From Verrucomicrobia bacterium UBA2970 (GTDB lineage: Bacteria; Verrucomicrobiota; Verrucomicrobiia; Limisphaerales; AAA164-E04), in contig DEAY01000313.1 in assembly GCA_002348345.1 (NCBI GenBank), forward strand, positions 1 to 6,857: a DNA stretch of 6,857 nt. Reading direction: 5' to 3'. This document shows positions 6,459 to 6,857 of this stretch, piece after piece. The notes under the pieces were generated by a model that searched no databases, was not told the origin of the DNA, and was given only the letters and a program-made list of their open reading frames with translations. The translations under genes were made by a program, and so were the position numbers. The first letter of the stretch is position 1; every line of letters starts with the position of its first letter.

Positions 6459-6857
6459 TTACTCCCACCGGTCAAAGACCATGTTTGCAAAGTTGATCTG
6501 TTGCACCTGCCCCCCGGACCCCGTCAAAAAGACCACCTGTTCGTTCACATACATGCCGGGCGGCAAGGACCACACATGCCGGTTGACGGGCCGCAACCGA
6601 TAGTCGACCATGTTTTCAGTCATCACGTAGAGATGGCCATGCCGTTCACTGACAATCAGCGGAATCAAGGGTGGGCCATACGATCCGAGGCACCCTTTCC
6701 AGGCTTCCGGCAGAGGCGGAGGGGAAGACGGAACCCGTTCATAGTGCTGTCCCCCCATCGAAAAGCCCCGGATGATCCCATCACCGTCTTCCTTGAACTG
6801 CACGATCCCGCCCGTCGTGATTCGGTTTTCGGCGATCCACCGCAGGGGACCGACGGC
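6459..6857 (-). CDS. C-terminal fragment of a larger protein, probably a beta-lactamase-like serine hydrolase
   Basis: The frame is open to the window edge, giving the last 132 residues before a TAA at 6461-6459; the true start lies outside. A GTG at 6803 could mimic a start, but the frame continues upstream with protein-like sequence (GPLRWIAENRITTGG), so it is treated as internal. The visible part has repeated beta-strand-like pieces: GGIVQFKEDGDGIIRGFSMG, then a Pro-rich spacer, WKGCLGSYGPPLIPLIVSER, HGHLYVMTENMVDYRL, FLTGSGGQVQQINFANMVF. This pattern (a W..xLGxYG opening, a residue run about the ligand-free lipocalin-like barrel, and a final Gly-x-Val strand) resembles the C-terminal domain found after the catalytic domain of some serine hydrolases of the class C beta-lactamase and D-aminopeptidase group. 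No catalytic Ser-x-x-Lys motif can be seen because that part is missing. It is 24 bp upstream of the DUF819 gene and most likely in one operon with it. Confidence 0.55.
   Translation of the reverse strand, partial: AVGPLRWIAENRITTGGIVQFKEDGDGIIRGFSMGGQHYERVPSSPPPLPEAWKGCLGSYGPPLIPLIVSERHGHLYVMTENMVDYRLRPVNRHVWSLPPGMYVNEQVVFLTGSGGQVQQINFANMVFDRWE

Noticed and set aside
1..6857. CRISPR arrays, insertion sequences, tRNA genes or a defence island
   Set aside because: I saw no regularly spaced repeats, transposase or integrase-like proteins, terminal repeats, or tRNA-like folds; all coding space is filled by chromosomal-type genes.

Overview
This is an ordinary-looking chromosomal stretch in which every supported gene lies on the minus strand, so genes read from high to low coordinates. 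The coding content suggests the PVC group, most likely Verrucomicrobiota, with Planctomycetota as the alternative. The evidence is a secreted protein joining a planctomycete-type cytochrome c domain (PSC1) to a DUF1549 (PSD1) domain, moderately high GC, a lipoprotein with a pseudopilin-like C-terminus, and DUF4198 and DUF819 family proteins. The phylum assignment is inference from family content, not from a marker-gene tree.

Layout in transcription order: (1) 6857-6459, the C-terminal 132 residues of a larger protein cut by the window edge, resembling the small beta-rich domain that follows some beta-lactamase-like serine hydrolases. (2) 6434-5229, a complete DUF819 polytopic membrane protein starting 24 bp later. 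(3) A good candidate intrinsic terminator (5238-5209) whose left arm overlaps the DUF819 stop region. (4) 5163-4714, a short unrecognised lipoprotein. (5) 4624-3086, guaA, complete GMP synthase with all catalytic motifs. (6) A 309-bp gene-free stretch (3085-2777) with a GC-rich hairpin just after guaA and a terminator-like hairpin plus T8 shortly before the next gene. (7) 2776-1943, a secreted DUF4198 protein. (8) 1850-1119, a YqjF/DUF2071 protein. (9) 1073-1, the N-terminal 357 residues of a secreted PSC1-PSD1 protein that continues past the window edge.

The two terminator candidates suggest three transcription units: serine hydrolase-like plus DUF819; lipoprotein plus guaA; and DUF4198 plus YqjF plus PSC1-PSD1. 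Only guaA has a firmly known function, the last step of GMP synthesis. The rest are envelope, secreted or unknown proteins with no evident shared pathway. I found no RNA gene, mobile element, CRISPR array or convincing new system. The most interesting points are the guaA to DUF4198 leader region, the lipoprotein next to guaA, and the possible peptide-salvage pairing of the serine hydrolase-like and DUF819 genes.
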